Positions 22,849-36,032 of a DNA stretch of 64,000 nt are shown piece by piece. Origin of the DNA: Alcanivorax sp. DSM 26293. Lineage in GTDB: Bacteria > Pseudomonadota > Gammaproteobacteria > Pseudomonadales > Alcanivoracaceae. A program made the position numbers and the translations under genes. The stretch lies in assembly GCF_900107995.1 (NCBI RefSeq), contig NZ_FNUM01000011.1:25335-89334 (forward strand), written 5' to 3'. The notes under the pieces are model-generated. The model saw nothing but the letters and a program-made list of their open reading frames with translations, searched no databases and was not told where the DNA came from. How positions within the stretch are numbered: position 1 is the stretch's first letter; each line of letters opens with the position of its first letter.

Positions 22849-23742
22849 TTAATGTACATGGGCTTCGCCGTCACCATGGGCGTGAGGATTAGAGGCACTG
22901 TTTGGCAACTCCTCCGGCTCACGACCCTCTGTTTCAACCTCACCGTTAACACTATCCTCTGCATCCAAATCAAAGCGCTTCTCGTACCCGGACAGCGGAG
23001 AATTAGCAACCCCCATGTCTTCATGAGTATGCTGGTGATCATCCTTGTTCAGCGGAAATTCATCAGGATTGCTTGAGTGTAGATATCCATGCAGCTGCAT
23101 CAACAGCAACAGCAACCCCAACACCATCAGCAGCCCATTGGTCGCTTGACTGAAGCGTTTGAACGATGCCATGCGGCGCCAACCAGACAATAAAAACAAC
23201 ATGATGGCCAGCGCAGCAATCTGCCCCAACTCTACGCCAACATTGAAAGCCAGGATGCGAAAAACCAAACCATCTTCTGCCAGAGGTAATTGCTGCAATC
23301 GCGTCGACAGTCCAAACCCGTGAATAAGACCGAAAGCGAAAACCATCCACATTAAGTTTGGTGACTTCATCTTCAGATAAGTCTTGAAACCGCCAAGGTT
23401 ATCAAACGCCTTATAGCAGACAGTCAGAGCGATAACCGCATCCACTAAGTAGTAATTCGCCTGAATACTATAGAGGGTGGCAAACACCAGAGTAATCGAG
23501 TGGCCAATGGAAAACGCGGTTATAAAACGAACAATGTCACTGAAGCGGGTCAGAAAGAACACCACGCCGAACAGAAACAGTAAATGGTCATAGCCTGTGA
23601 CCATGTGCATCGCTCCAAGCTCAATGTACTCCATGAAACCGGCATTGAGCGCCCTCGCCTTATCCTCTGCTGACATGCCATGCCCCATGGCGATGCTGCT
23701 TGCCAAAATGGATAGAAGACCAATCCAGTATTTCAATTTCAC
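22849..23742 (-). CDS. HupE/UreJ-family membrane protein with His-rich loops
   Basis: 297 residues with a signal peptide and about seven transmembrane helices. Family hallmarks are HMVTGYDHLLFLFGVVFFL (about 46-64), SIGHSITLVFA and FGLIHGFGL, with His and Asp residues that bind Ni or Co in HupE transporters. The segment NKDDHQHTHED and the C-terminal HAHGDGEAHVH are His-rich, as expected for a metal protein. It starts four bases after the czcA remnant. It may move Ni/Co or another divalent metal; the direction is uncertain. Confidence 0.82.
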   Translation of the reverse strand: MKLKYWIGLLSILASSIAMGHGMSAEDKARALNAGFMEYIELGAMHMVTGYDHLLFLFGVVFFLTRFSDIVRFITAFSIGHSITLVFATLYSIQANYYLVDAVIALTVCYKAFDNLGGFKTYLKMKSPNLMWMVFAFGLIHGFGLSTRLQQLPLAEDGLVFRILAFNVGVELGQIAALAIMLFLLSGWRRMASFKRFSQATNGLLMVLGLLLLLMQLHGYLHSSNPDEFPLNKDDHQHTHEDMGVANSPLSGYEKRFDLDAEDSVNGEVETEGREPEELPNSASNPHAHGDGEAHVH

Positions 23743-23745
23743 AAC

Positions 23746-24364
<619 letters not shown>

Positions 24365-24511
24365 ATGAATAGAGCTTATCCAGCACTCACGGACAACCGT
24401 TTCATGGTCTTGGTAAATGTCTTGGCGCTGAACGTAGCCCCCGAATGCGTAGAGGACTTTACAGGCAATTGCTGTGCCGCTAGACTTCGCTTCCTTTTTG
24501 TTTGGGCATAA
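24365..24511 (+). CDS. Possible 48-residue small protein before the czcI-like gene
   Basis: ATG 24365 follows AAAGGAAAAACTCCA, a good ribosome site. The 48 codons end at TAA 24511, five bases before a GTG that could start the czcI-like gene. The product has three Cys (PEC, NCC) and a hydrophobic tail. It may be a leader peptide of the czc operon or a chance frame. I know no homologue. Confidence 0.35.
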   Translation: MNRAYPALTDNRFMVLVNVLALNVAPECVEDFTGNCCAARLRFLFVWA

Positions 24512-24516
24512 CTGGC

Positions 24517-24876
24517 GTGGTTAGACGCAGATTCATAATGGCAATGATGCTCCTGATGGCTTTGCAGTCGGTGGTGTCTGTTGCTGATATGGGTCAGTTT
24601 TATAGTCCGGGAGTGGTTCACAACGATGCTGAACTTTTAACTGACCCCTCGGATATTGAGCCAGCCGACACGACCGGCAATCAGTCTCCCGCCGCGCCGG
24701 ACGATTCCGGCCATTCATTCGTGCAATGTGATCTGTGCCATGGGCACTGCCATATGCTATCGATGGGTTACCTGCCGGACGCTTTGGGCAATATGCCGGA
24801 CAAAAGCCTGACGGGCTACCAGGCCAGTTTTTCCTCTGTCGATCAATCCTCTCCTTTCCGCCCTCCTATCGTTTGA
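24517..24876 (+). CDS. Small exported CzcI/DUF2946-like metal protein
   Basis: About 119 residues from GTG 24517 (VRRRFIMAMMLLMALQSVVSVA, a signal peptide); a TTG at 24502 and an ATG at 24538 are other options. The mature protein has CDLCHGHCH, a compact Cys/His cluster suited to Zn or Cu. It stands directly before czcC, as czcI does in czc operons, where the small periplasmic protein is thought to adjust induction. The family match is loose; the metal motif and position carry the call. Confidence 0.6.
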   Translation: MVRRRFIMAMMLLMALQSVVSVADMGQFYSPGVVHNDAELLTDPSDIEPADTTGNQSPAAPDDSGHSFVQCDLCHGHCHMLSMGYLPDALGNMPDKSLTGYQASFSSVDQSSPFRPPIV

Positions 24877-24943
24877 TCCTGCGAGCAGCACCTTCCCCAG
24901 CTTGGGGAACTACTGTCATTTAGACTTTCGTAGGAGTAGTTTC

Positions 24944-26236
24944 ATGCTTTTTGGAATGCCCATAAAAAATGGGCGGCGGGTAATACCGAGTCAATTTTTT
25001 AACACCTTGCTGTGTCTTCTCGTGCTAACCCTGACGGGCACTGTTGCGTACGCCGAGCAGGCACCTCTCACACTTGCCAATGCCCTCTCGCGGACCGTGG
25101 CGCAGAACCCCACCCTGCAGGTTTTCGATTTTCGCCTTCAGGGCCTTGAAGGCCGTCGTTTCACGGCGGATCAAAATCCTGCCCTGGAAGCCGGCCTGGA
25201 GGTGGAAAACGTCCTCGGCAGCGGCAACCGGCAGGGGAGCGACGCGGCAGAGTACACCCTGTCCTTGTCATCGGTTCTCGAACTTGGCGGCAAGCGTGAG
25301 GCCCGCGTCAGCGTCGTCGACTCGCGATACGCTCTGGTCGAGGCCGAGCGCCAGGCCGAAACCCTGGATGTGCTGGGACAGGTGGCCCAGCGTTTTGTCG
25401 CCACCTTGGCCCTGCAGGAAAAACTTGAACTGGCCGCTGACGCTGTGGCGCTGACCGAGGCCACCCACGAGATCGTCACCCGTCGCGCCGACCGGGGCGC
25501 GGCGCCCCAGGCCGAAGTCATGCGCGCCAGGGCCGCGCTCACCCGGAGTCGTATCGAGCAGTCCCGCGTGTTAAGCGAATACGAGAGCCGGAAAATAGCT
25601 CTGGCTTCGCTCTGGGGTGATACCCGTCCGGACTTTCAGAGTCTGGAGGGCGACCTGTTCCAGTTCGGGTCCTCCGACAGTTTCGAGATCCTGTACCAGC
25701 GGGTCAGTGAGAGCCCGGCCATTCAAATCTATGCCAGCGAGCGGCGCGTCCGTGAGGCGGAAGTCCAATTGGCACGGAGCCAGTCCGAGAGCGATATCCG
25801 CTGGCAGGTGGGTGTCCGGCAGTTCGAGGAGACGGATGACTCGGCGCTGGTCGGCGGGTTTTCCGTACCGCTGTTTTCCGGACGGCGCAATCGCGGCGAA
25901 GTGCAAGCCGCTCTGGCGGCGCGGGATGAAGTCCGGTACCGCCGGGAGGACACCCTGCTTCGCCTCCACTCGCGCCTGTTCGAGGCTTACCGACAGCGGC
26001 AGCAAAACATCGAGGCGGTTGAGCAGATTCGCGGCCAAGTGCTTCCCGATCTGAGTGATGCCCTCAGCCAGACCCGCGAGGCCTACGAGAAAGGTCGCTA
26101 CAGCTATGTGGAGTGGACCGCCGCGCAGCGGGAATTGCTCTCCGCCCGGCAGGCGCTGGTCGACGCCGCCACCACGGCGCTGCTCAACCAGTCGCTGATC
26201 GAACAACTGACGGCGCAGCCTCTGGCTGGCCGCTGA
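24944..26236 (+). CDS. czcC: CzcC: outer membrane factor of the Zn/Co/Cd efflux system
   Basis: 430 residues from ATG 24944, which has TAGGAG nine bases upstream; the signal peptide ends near VAYA-EQ. The two TolC/OEP repeats are visible (TLANALSRTVAQNPTLQ near the start, and SDALSQTREAYEKGRYSYVEWTAAQRELL in the second half). It would form the outer membrane channel of a tripartite RND pump with the next two genes. The spacing to czcB is 15 bp. Confidence 0.92.
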   Translation: MLFGMPIKNGRRVIPSQFFNTLLCLLVLTLTGTVAYAEQAPLTLANALSRTVAQNPTLQVFDFRLQGLEGRRFTADQNPALEAGLEVENVLGSGNRQGSDAAEYTLSLSSVLELGGKREARVSVVDSRYALVEAERQAETLDVLGQVAQRFVATLALQEKLELAADAVALTEATHEIVTRRADRGAAPQAEVMRARAALTRSRIEQSRVLSEYESRKIALASLWGDTRPDFQSLEGDLFQFGSSDSFEILYQRVSESPAIQIYASERRVREAEVQLARSQSESDIRWQVGVRQFEETDDSALVGGFSVPLFSGRRNRGEVQAALAARDEVRYRREDTLLRLHSRLFEAYRQRQQNIEAVEQIRGQVLPDLSDALSQTREAYEKGRYSYVEWTAAQRELLSARQALVDAATTALLNQSLIEQLTAQPLAGR

Positions 26237-26251
26237 ACAAGGATTACTACC

Positions 26252-27205
26252 ATGAAAGTCGTTAACTATTTACTCATACTTGCCAGCGTTTATGTGCTGA
26301 CGGCCGGACCGACTCATGCCGCGGAAGATGATCACAGTGATGATTCGCATGCGCACGGTGACGTCAACGAAGAGCGCGGCGAGCACGAGGAGTCGGAGAG
26401 CACTCACGCGGAAATCTCCGCCGAGATGGCGGAGCAAGCCGGTATCCGAAGCAAGGCCGCAGGTGCCGGCATCCTGGAGCGCACCATCAGCAGTTATGGC
26501 CGCCTTGTTCCCAATCCCGACGGGATTGCCCTGATCAGGGCACGCTTCCCGGGTCAGGTTACGAAAATCAATGCCAGTCTCGGTGACGCGGTCAAGGCTG
26601 GCGAGCCACTGGCCAGCATCGAATCCAACGACAGCCTCCAACCCTACACCTTGCGTGCGCCTTTCGCCGGTACCGTTATCCAGCGCAATATCAACGTCGG
26701 CGAGCTGGCCGGGGAGCAGGCGCTGTTCACCATCGCCAAGCTCGACCCGCTATGGGTGGAATTGAAAATCTTCCCGGGGCAGCGCCGCGAAATCGCACCA
26801 GGACAGCTGGTGCGAATTGACACCGGAGATGCCCAGCACGAGTCCAGGATCAGTCATATCGTGCCGCAGAACAGCGGCTCGCCCTACGTCATTGCCCGGG
26901 CAGAAATTGCCAACGCAGAGGAGCTGCTTTCACCGGGCCGGCTGGTTTCGGCGAGCATCGTGGTAGAGCGTATCGAAGTGCCGCTGGTGATAGAAAATCG
27001 GGCCCTGCAGTTGCTCGACGAATCCCAGGTCGTGTTTGTGCAAGAAGGCAATAGCTTTGAGCCCCGGCCTGTCGAGTTGGGCCGCACGGATGGCCAGTTC
27101 ACCGAAATACTTTCTGGCCTGAAGCCCGGCGAACGCTACGTGGTGGAGAACAGCTATCTCATCAAGGCGGATATCGAAAAATCCAGCGTGTCAGACGACG
27201 ATTAA
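26252..27205 (+). CDS. czcB: CzcB: periplasmic adaptor of the Zn/Co/Cd efflux system
   Basis: 317 residues with a signal peptide, then an Asp/His-rich stretch (DDHSDDSHAHGDVNEERG) likely to bind metal. The rest is a membrane-fusion adaptor: a lipoyl-like domain (FPGQVTKINASLGDAVKAGEPLASIE and APFAGTVIQRNINVGEL) and beta-barrel/membrane-proximal parts. It is short for CzcB, without a long coiled-coil hairpin. It follows czcC by 15 bp and precedes czcA by 12 bp. Confidence 0.92.
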   Translation: MKVVNYLLILASVYVLTAGPTHAAEDDHSDDSHAHGDVNEERGEHEESESTHAEISAEMAEQAGIRSKAAGAGILERTISSYGRLVPNPDGIALIRARFPGQVTKINASLGDAVKAGEPLASIESNDSLQPYTLRAPFAGTVIQRNINVGELAGEQALFTIAKLDPLWVELKIFPGQRREIAPGQLVRIDTGDAQHESRISHIVPQNSGSPYVIARAEIANAEELLSPGRLVSASIVVERIEVPLVIENRALQLLDESQVVFVQEGNSFEPRPVELGRTDGQFTEILSGLKPGERYVVENSYLIKADIEKSSVSDDD

Positions 27206-30331
<3,126 letters not shown>

Positions 30332-30345
30332 TTGCATCCGGGTAG

Positions 30346-30384
30346 CCCGCTCTTGGCCGCCATTTGGCCGGGAGCGGGTCGTTT
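30346..30384. terminator. Terminator between czcA and lspA
   Basis: A stem with outer arms CCCGCTC / GAGCGGG and inner arms TGGCC / GGCCG (30346-30378) is followed by TCGTTTT. It lies 15 bp after the czcA stop, between convergent genes, and serves the plus strand. Confidence 0.8.
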
Positions 30385-30490
30385 TCGAGAAACAAGTTCG
30401 GCATTGATTGCCGGCCAGGAAATGCAGCCTTACCGACTGGCAAGCACGGTCAAACCGAGCGCATTTTTAAGGCTTTTTTCCGCTAAGGTT

Positions 30491-31000
30491 TCAGGAAGAT
30501 CCATCCAACTCGGCATTGGGATTTTCTTTTCGCAGTAAGCCTACGAAAACGAGAAGCAATGCACCGAGGACAATTGCAATATCGGCAAGGTTGAAGGCTG
30601 GCCAGTGCCAGTCTCGCCAATAGAAATCGAAGGCATCTACAACATAGCCGCGAAAGATCCGGTCAATCAGATTGCCCATGGCGCCACCGAGGATAAGACT
30701 GTAAGCGATGGCGTCTCCATTATGACCTTTTTCACGAATCAGCTTGATCAGCACGACCGAGACCACTACCGCGATTCCGATAAAAAAATAGCGCTGCCAG
30801 CCCCCAGCATTTGCGAACAGACTGAATGCGGCACCGGTGTTCCATACGTGCACCCAGTTAAAGAACGGGGTCACCGCGATCGACTCGCCATAAGCCATTG
30901 TTTGTTGAACCAGCCATTTTACAGTTTGGTCCGATGCTGCTATCAGGCCGGATATGGAAAACAGGACATACGGCGAGAGATTGTTGCCAATAAAGGGCAT
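30491..31000 (-). CDS. lspA: Lipoprotein signal peptidase (signal peptidase II), island copy
   Basis: 169 residues with four transmembrane helices. The LspA catalytic aspartates are in VVDAFDF (Asp122) and NLADIAI (Asp140), with the conserved GNLIDR before them and NTGAAFS near 54-60. It lies three bases after the CDF transporter gene. lspA copies are common in lead and cadmium clusters (as in pbr), where the role has been linked to metal handling. It is presumably extra to the chromosomal lspA. Confidence 0.92.
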   Translation of the reverse strand: MPFIGNNLSPYVLFSISGLIAASDQTVKWLVQQTMAYGESIAVTPFFNWVHVWNTGAAFSLFANAGGWQRYFFIGIAVVVSVVLIKLIREKGHNGDAIAYSLILGGAMGNLIDRIFRGYVVDAFDFYWRDWHWPAFNLADIAIVLGALLLVFVGLLRKENPNAELDGSS

Positions 31001-31003
31001 GCT

Positions 31004-31900
31004 TTAACCCTTGAGCGCCAGAATGCGCCTGGCACCGTTAAGCACGACGAGCCCCGCGATGCTACCGATAACCAGATCCGGATAATTGGAGCCGGTCCAC
31101 GCGACCAGAACGCCGGCGGTAATGACCCCCAGGTTGATCACCACGTCGTTGGCCGAGAATATCCAGCTTGCCTTCATGTGCGCTCCGCCCTCCCGGTGTT
31201 TGGCTATCAGCAGCAGACAACTGGTATTGGCAATCAACGCGACGAATGCGATAGCCATCATCACCAGCGATTCAGGCTCACTACCGAATACAAAGCGTCT
31301 CACCACCTCTATGAGTACGCCAACAGCCAAGATCAGTTGCAGGACACCAGCAAGATGCGCGGCACGTACCTGCATTTTCACGCTATGTCCAACCGCATAA
31401 AGGGCAAGCCCGTACACCGCCGCATCGGCAAAATTGTCCAGGGATTCTCCAATCAGGCCGGTGGACTGGGCGATCAGACCGGCAGTCATTTCCACCACGA
31501 ACAGAAGTGCATTGATGCCGAGCAACCAGCGCAGGGTCCCGGATTCTTGCTTAGCAGAAGCTGCCGAAAACTCGGCGGCCTTGATGGTCTCCGGATTTGC
31601 AGCGACGGTTTCCTGAAGCGAGGCGCCTAGCCCCAAGGTCTTCAGTTTCGAGGTGACGGGCTCGACCTCGCCGTCATGCACGACCTTCAGCCGGCGGTTC
31701 GACAAGTCGAAGGACAGCGCCCGAATCTCCTCAAAGCCGTTCAGGGCTAGGCGAATCATTCGTTCTTCTGATGGACAGTCCATCTTCGGCACGGCATAAA
31801 CACTGACCCATCTCCCTGGCGCCTCGGAGGAGGCCTGTATATCGGTATCCGCTGCGGACGTTGCATCACCGCCACAGGCGCCACCACAGGATTTGCTCAT
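31004..31900 (-). CDS. Cation diffusion facilitator with N-terminal metal-binding domain
   Basis: 298 residues from ATG 31900. The N-terminus has a Cys-rich SKSCGGACGGD start, then an HMA-like domain (about 35-95) with MDCPSEERMIR as metal site. Residues about 120-298 carry the six-helix CDF region: SLDNFADAAVYGLALYA (helix 2) and SANDVVINLGVI (helix 5) hold the paired metal-site residues, with His/Asp in altered spacing (D..D and N..D). It should move Cd, Zn or Pb out of the cytosol. It is co-transcribed with lspA and divergent from the MerR gene. Confidence 0.85.
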   Translation of the reverse strand: MSKSCGGACGGDATSAADTDIQASSEAPGRWVSVYAVPKMDCPSEERMIRLALNGFEEIRALSFDLSNRRLKVVHDGEVEPVTSKLKTLGLGASLQETVAANPETIKAAEFSAASAKQESGTLRWLLGINALLFVVEMTAGLIAQSTGLIGESLDNFADAAVYGLALYAVGHSVKMQVRAAHLAGVLQLILAVGVLIEVVRRFVFGSEPESLVMMAIAFVALIANTSCLLLIAKHREGGAHMKASWIFSANDVVINLGVITAGVLVAWTGSNYPDLVIGSIAGLVVLNGARRILALKG

Positions 31901-31933
31901 GATACGACTCCACTTGAACAATGTTGTGGTACC

Positions 31934-31964
31934 ATTTAAAACTATAAAGCTACTATAAGGTCAA
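31934..31964 (-). promoter_or_regulatory. MerR-type promoter/operator of the CDF-lspA operon
   Basis: On the minus strand, -35 TTGACC (31959-31964) and -10 TTAAAT (31934-31939) are 19 bp apart, the long spacer that MerR proteins correct by twisting the DNA. The spacer has the interrupted inverted repeat CTTATAGTAGCTTTATAG, very like CadR/PbrR operators. The MerR gene starts about 30 bp to the right, so it would repress itself from here. Confidence 0.82.
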
Positions 31965-31995
31965 TAGAGTAAAGAATCCGTTGGGGAGGAGGCTG

Positions 31996-32403
31996 ATGCG
32001 CATTGGTCAGTTGGCGCAGTTGGTAGGGGTCGAAACACAGACGATCCGCTTCTATGAACAGCAGGGCTTGTTGCCGCCGCCTGATCGGCAGGACAACGGT
32101 TACCGTGTCTATACCGAGAAGCATGGTGAGGGGCTGGCCTTCATCCGTCGCTGCAGAATCCTGGGCCTGTCACTGGCTGAGATTCACGAACTACAGAGCT
32201 ATCAGGACGACCCTCATCAGCCTTGTACCGCCGTCAACGCCTTGCTCGATGATCACATCTCTCATGTGCGGTCGCAGATAACCGCTCTGCAAGCGCTTGA
32301 GAAACAACTCGTTTCACTGAGAGCGAGTTGCAACGATGACCGGGAAGTTGAGGCGTGTGGGGTTCTTGCTGGAATTAGCGAAGGAAACATGCACCAGCAG
32401 TAG
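31996..32403 (+). CDS. cadR: MerR-family Cd/Pb-responsive regulator (CadR/PbrR type)
   Basis: 135 residues from ATG 31996 with GGGGAGGAG upstream. The N-terminal MerR helix-turn-helix is MRIGQLAQLVGVETQTIRFYEQQGLLPPP. Metal ligands expected for CadR/PbrR are present: Cys77 (DPHQPCTAVN), Cys112 and Cys121, plus a short C-terminal His tail (NMHQQ). It is divergent from the CDF-lspA operon, whose promoter has the fitting 19-bp spacer. Cd, Pb or Zn would turn that promoter on. Confidence 0.9.
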   Translation: MRIGQLAQLVGVETQTIRFYEQQGLLPPPDRQDNGYRVYTEKHGEGLAFIRRCRILGLSLAEIHELQSYQDDPHQPCTAVNALLDDHISHVRSQITALQALEKQLVSLRASCNDDREVEACGVLAGISEGNMHQQ

Positions 32404-32467
32404 GTGAAGCATCAACCAGATAATCCGATGAGATGCCGGTCTGTCTCACTCTCATGCAAAGGTAAGA

Positions 32468-32638
32468 TCAACCATTTAATCCGCTTACCCTCTTGAACAA
32501 TTGATCCAGCGTGCTCTGGATAGTATTCAAGGTACCTCCGCGCTGCTTCTCGAAATGCGCATAGACAGATTTTGCGTCTGCCGTGCGCCCCTTCCAGAAG
32601 TATTGCAAGACTTGCTTTTCTAGTTCACCCAGCTGCAT
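32468..32638 (-). pseudogene. BlaI/MecI/CopY-type repressor, truncated
   Basis: From ATG 32638 the 56 residues match the N-terminal winged helix of BlaI/CopY repressors (MQLGELEKQVLQYFW, ADAKSVYAHFEKQRGGTLNTIQSTLDQLFKR). The frame then ends after GLNG, where the family normally continues for about 60 more residues that form the dimer part. It is therefore 3'-truncated or frameshifted and unlikely to work. It lies downstream of the cusA copy on the same strand. Confidence 0.72.
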
Positions 32639-32786
32639 GAATCCTGACCACTTAGAGATTATCAATCTGGCAATCAGACTGACACACATAAAACCGATCG
32701 TCAATCGGCTTTTGTATGGCTAGCCCCCCCCTCCCAGCATCACACGGAAAAATTTTGTCTTTAACACCTGTAACCCCCGCCGATTA

Positions 32787-32818
32787 TTAGTGTCAGATCA
32801 GTGCTGATCTGACACTAA
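32787..32818. repeat. Perfect 15-bp inverted repeat between cusA and blaI-like gene
   Basis: TTAGTGTCAGATCAG (32787-32801) and its inverted copy (32804-32818) flank a 2-nt centre. There is no U-tract. It lies about 150 bp upstream of the repressor fragment and 85 bp after the cusA stop, so it may be an operator, the end of a mobile element or a weak terminator. Confidence 0.75.
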
Positions 32819-32903
32819 GCAGGGTGCCAAGACCAAAAGATTGCGATCCTTATGTGCTCTATTTACTTATTCACAATCGCAACCACCCAAGCTTTAAGCT
32901 TGG

Positions 32904-35900
32904 TTAACCCGGATTCCTGTTGCGTCGTTGCATCAGCAGATAGGCTGCGGGCAGCACGAAAAGTGATAACAAAGGTGCTGTTACCATCCCTCCTACCATG
33001 GGCGCAGCAATGCGGCTCATGATCTCGCTACCTGTGCCTCCCCCCCAGAAAATCGGAAGAAGACCGGCAATAATAACAGCTACAGTCATCGCCTTAGGTC
33101 GAACACGTAATACCGCGCCATCACGGATAGCACCCATCAAGGCAGCTTCATCCTTTTGGCCCTGCTCCTGCCTCTCCTGCCACGCCTGCTTTAGGTACAG
33201 CAACATGATCACGCCAAACTCGGCAGCGACACCCGCCAGGGCGATGAAGCCGACACCAGTAGCCACTGACAGGTTGTAGTCCAGCAGATACAAGAACCAG
33301 ATACCACCGGTCACCGCGAACGGTAACGTCGCCATAATCAGCAAGGCTTCACCGACACGGCGAAAGGTCAGGAATAACAGTACGAAAATAATCAGTAAGG
33401 TCGCCGGCACCACCACTTTCAGTCTCGCATTGGCCCGCTCCAGGAACTCAAACTGACCGGCAAAGGACAAGCTGACGCCCTCTGGCAGCCTGACTCCATC
33501 ATTCACTGAGGCACGTAGATCATCCACTACCGAGGCTAGGTCACGCCCCCGAACATCGATATACACCCACCCAGACAGTCGGCCATTCTCACTTTTCAAC
33601 ATCGGTGGCCCATCGGTAATCTTGATATCCGCCACGGTTCCGAGGGTAATTTGTTTTCCTTCGGGAGTGACTATGGGCAAATCGCGTAAGCGATGCACCG
33701 TGTCGCGCCACTCGCGAGGATATCGAAGGCTGATCGGGTAACGCTCCAGCCCTTCCACTGTCTCACCGATGTTTTCACCACCAATCAAACCACTGACAAC
33801 CGACTGAATATCCGCGATGTTGAGGCCATACTGAGCCGCAATGCCACGCCGAATATCGATATCCACATAACGACCACCAGTCAACCGTTCAGCCAATGCT
33901 GAGGAAACACCGGGTACTTGTTTGGCTACCTGTTCGATTTGACGACTCACCTGGTCAATGATCTCTAGGTCATTACCCGCTACTTTGATGCCAATTGGGC
34001 TCTTGATGCCAGTGGCAAGCATGTCGATACGATTGCGTATCGGAGGAATCCAGATATTTGCCAGTCCAGGCACGCGTACAATACGGTCCAGCTCCTCGAC
34101 AAGCTTCTCCGTTGTCATGCCTTCACGCCATTGGTCCTTGGGTTTGAAACGGATGGTGGTTTCAAACATCGTCAATGGTGCAGGGTCAGTCGCTGTCCGC
34201 GCACGCCCCGCCTTGCCGAACACCTGCTCCACCTCAGGCACCGTTTTGATCAACCTATCGGTCTGCTGTAGAAGCTCGGTAGCTTTTTGTGCTGACAAGC
34301 CTGGTAAGGCACTTGGCATATACAGCAAATCGCCCTCATCCAGCGGTGGCAAAAATTCACCACCAAGCTGACTTAGCGGCCAAAAGGCGGTAACAAAAAC
34401 TAAACCGGCAACCAGCAAGGTGGTTTTCGGCCACGCCAAGACTCGCTCTAGTACGGGTTGATAACAACTAATCAAAAAGCGACTGATTGGATTACTTTCC
34501 TCGGAAGGTATCTTTCCCCGAATCCAGTACCCCATTAACAGTGGAACCAATGTCACCGATAGGCCGGCTGCCGCCGCCATAGCCCAGGTTTTGGTAAATG
34601 CCAGTGGGCCAAATAGCCGCCCTTCCTGTGCTTCCAAGGTAAAGACAGGAATAAACGACAAGGTAATAATTAGCAACGAGAAGAACAGCGCTGGCCCCAC
34701 TTCGACAGCTGCTTGCTCTATGACTCGCCAATGCGCATTACCAGTCAGAGATTGCCCTGGGTTATCCCGATGCCAAATCTCAATTTTCTTGTGAGCGTTC
34801 TCGATTAACACCACTGCTGCATCCACCATAGCGCCGATAGCGATAGCAATGCCGCCAAGCGACATGATATTGGCATTGATGCCCTGGTAACGCATCACAA
34901 TAAAGGCAGCAAGGATTCCCAGCGGTAGGGAAATGATGGCCACCAGTGACGAACGCAAATGGCCAAGAAACAATACGCACACCAGTGCAACTACAATGAA
35001 CTCTTCAATCAATTTGTAACTGAGGTTTGTTACCGCTCGATCAATCAGCTCACTTCGATCATAGGTGGTGACGATCTCAACCCCTTCCGGCAAGCTTTCC
35101 CGCAGTGTCTCAAGTCGCTCATGCACGGCAGATAGCACGGCGCGGGCGTTCTTGCCTGAACGCAGAATGACGACCCCGCCGACGACTTCCCCTTCACCGT
35201 CCAGCTCGGCAATACCACGCCGCATCTCCGGACCAAGGCGAATCTGCGCCACATCTCCAAGCTGTACTGGCACTCCATCAACCAGTTTTAGTGGGATTTT
35301 TCGGAAATCCTCGAGTGACTGAAGGTAGCCACTGGAGCGCACCATGAACTCCGCTTCGCCCAGCGTCAGCACTGCTCCCCCGGTTTCCTGGTTAGCTTGT
35401 TCTATCGCCTTGCGTACTTGTTGATGACTGATCCCATGGCTGGCGAGTTTGACCGGGTCAGGGACTACCTGATACTCACGTACCATGCCGCCTATGGTTG
35501 CCACTTCTGCAACGTCAGGCAGAGTCTGCAGCTCGTATTTTAGAAACCAGTCCTGTATCGAGGTTAGCTGCGATAGATCATGCTGGCCGGTGCGATCGAT
35601 CAATGCGTACTGATAAATCCAGCCGACACCGGTAGCGTCTGGCCCAAGTGATGGTCGTGCTGTACGCGGCAATTCAGACTGGACCTGACTAAGGTATTCC
35701 AACACCCGTGAGCGTGCCCAATACAAGTCGGTACCATCTTCAAACAACACGTAAACATAACTATCACCGAAGAACGAGTAACCACGTACTGTGCGCGCAC
35801 CTGGCACGGCCAGCATGGTGGTGGCAAGTGGATAGGTAACCTGTTTTTCCACCAGCTGCGGTGCCTGACCTGGGTAACTGGTGCGGATAATCACCTGTAC

Positions 35901-36032
35901 ATCGGACAGATCCGGTAAAGCATCTACGGGGGTATTGTTGATAGACCAGATTCCCCACGCACTCATGAACAGCGTCGCCAGCAGCACCAAAAATCGGTTA
36001 GCCAACGACCAGCGAATCAGGGTAGCGATCAT
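32904..36032 (-). CDS. cusA: CusA-type Cu/Ag RND pump, copy 1
   Basis: 1042 residues, full length. The transmembrane-4 motif [21 protein letters not shown] carries Asp404 in the CusA/SilA pattern (HME4), unlike CzcA. The methionines that pass Cu(I) in CusA have visible counterparts in [21 protein letters not shown] and [10 protein letters not shown]. The gene overlaps the truncated cusB by four bases. A second cusA (55475-58597) is clearly homologous but well diverged, so this is not a recent duplicate. Without a full adaptor of its own it may depend on the other cus genes. Confidence 0.93.
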   Translation of the reverse strand: MIATLIRWSLANRFLVLLATLFMSAWGIWSINNTPVDALPDLSDVQVIIRTSYPGQAPQLVEKQVTYPLATTMLAVPGARTVRGYSFFGDSYVYVLFEDGTDLYWARSRVLEYLSQVQSELPRTARPSLGPDATGVGWIYQYALIDRTGQHDLSQLTSIQDWFLKYELQTLPDVAEVATIGGMVREYQVVPDPVKLASHGISHQQVRKAIEQANQETGGAVLTLGEAEFMVRSSGYLQSLEDFRKIPLKLVDGVPVQLGDVAQIRLGPEMRRGIAELDGEGEVVGGVVILRSGKNARAVLSAVHERLETLRESLPEGVEIVTTYDRSELIDRAVTNLSYKLIEEFIVVALVCVLFLGHLRSSLVAIISLPLGILAAFIVMRYQGINANIMSLGGIAIAIGAMVDAAVVLIENAHKKIEIWHRDNPGQSLTGNAHWRVIEQAAVEVGPALFFSLLIITLSFIPVFTLEAQEGRLFGPLAFTKTWAMAAAAGLSVTLVPLLMGYWIRGKIPSEESNPISRFLISCYQPVLERVLAWPKTTLLVAGLVFVTAFWPLSQLGGEFLPPLDEGDLLYMPSALPGLSAQKATELLQQTDRLIKTVPEVEQVFGKAGRARTATDPAPLTMFETTIRFKPKDQWREGMTTEKLVEELDRIVRVPGLANIWIPPIRNRIDMLATGIKSPIGIKVAGNDLEIIDQVSRQIEQVAKQVPGVSSALAERLTGGRYVDIDIRRGIAAQYGLNIADIQSVVSGLIGGENIGETVEGLERYPISLRYPREWRDTVHRLRDLPIVTPEGKQITLGTVADIKITDGPPMLKSENGRLSGWVYIDVRGRDLASVVDDLRASVNDGVRLPEGVSLSFAGQFEFLERANARLKVVVPATLLIIFVLLFLTFRRVGEALLIMATLPFAVTGGIWFLYLLDYNLSVATGVGFIALAGVAAEFGVIMLLYLKQAWQERQEQGQKDEAALMGAIRDGAVLRVRPKAMTVAVIIAGLLPIFWGGGTGSEIMSRIAAPMVGGMVTAPLLSLFVLPAAYLLMQRRNRNPG

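Noticed and set aside
24376..24621. 81-codon minus-strand frame before the czc operon
   Set aside because: No homology or ribosome site; basic, low-complexity product opposite the likely czcI-like gene.
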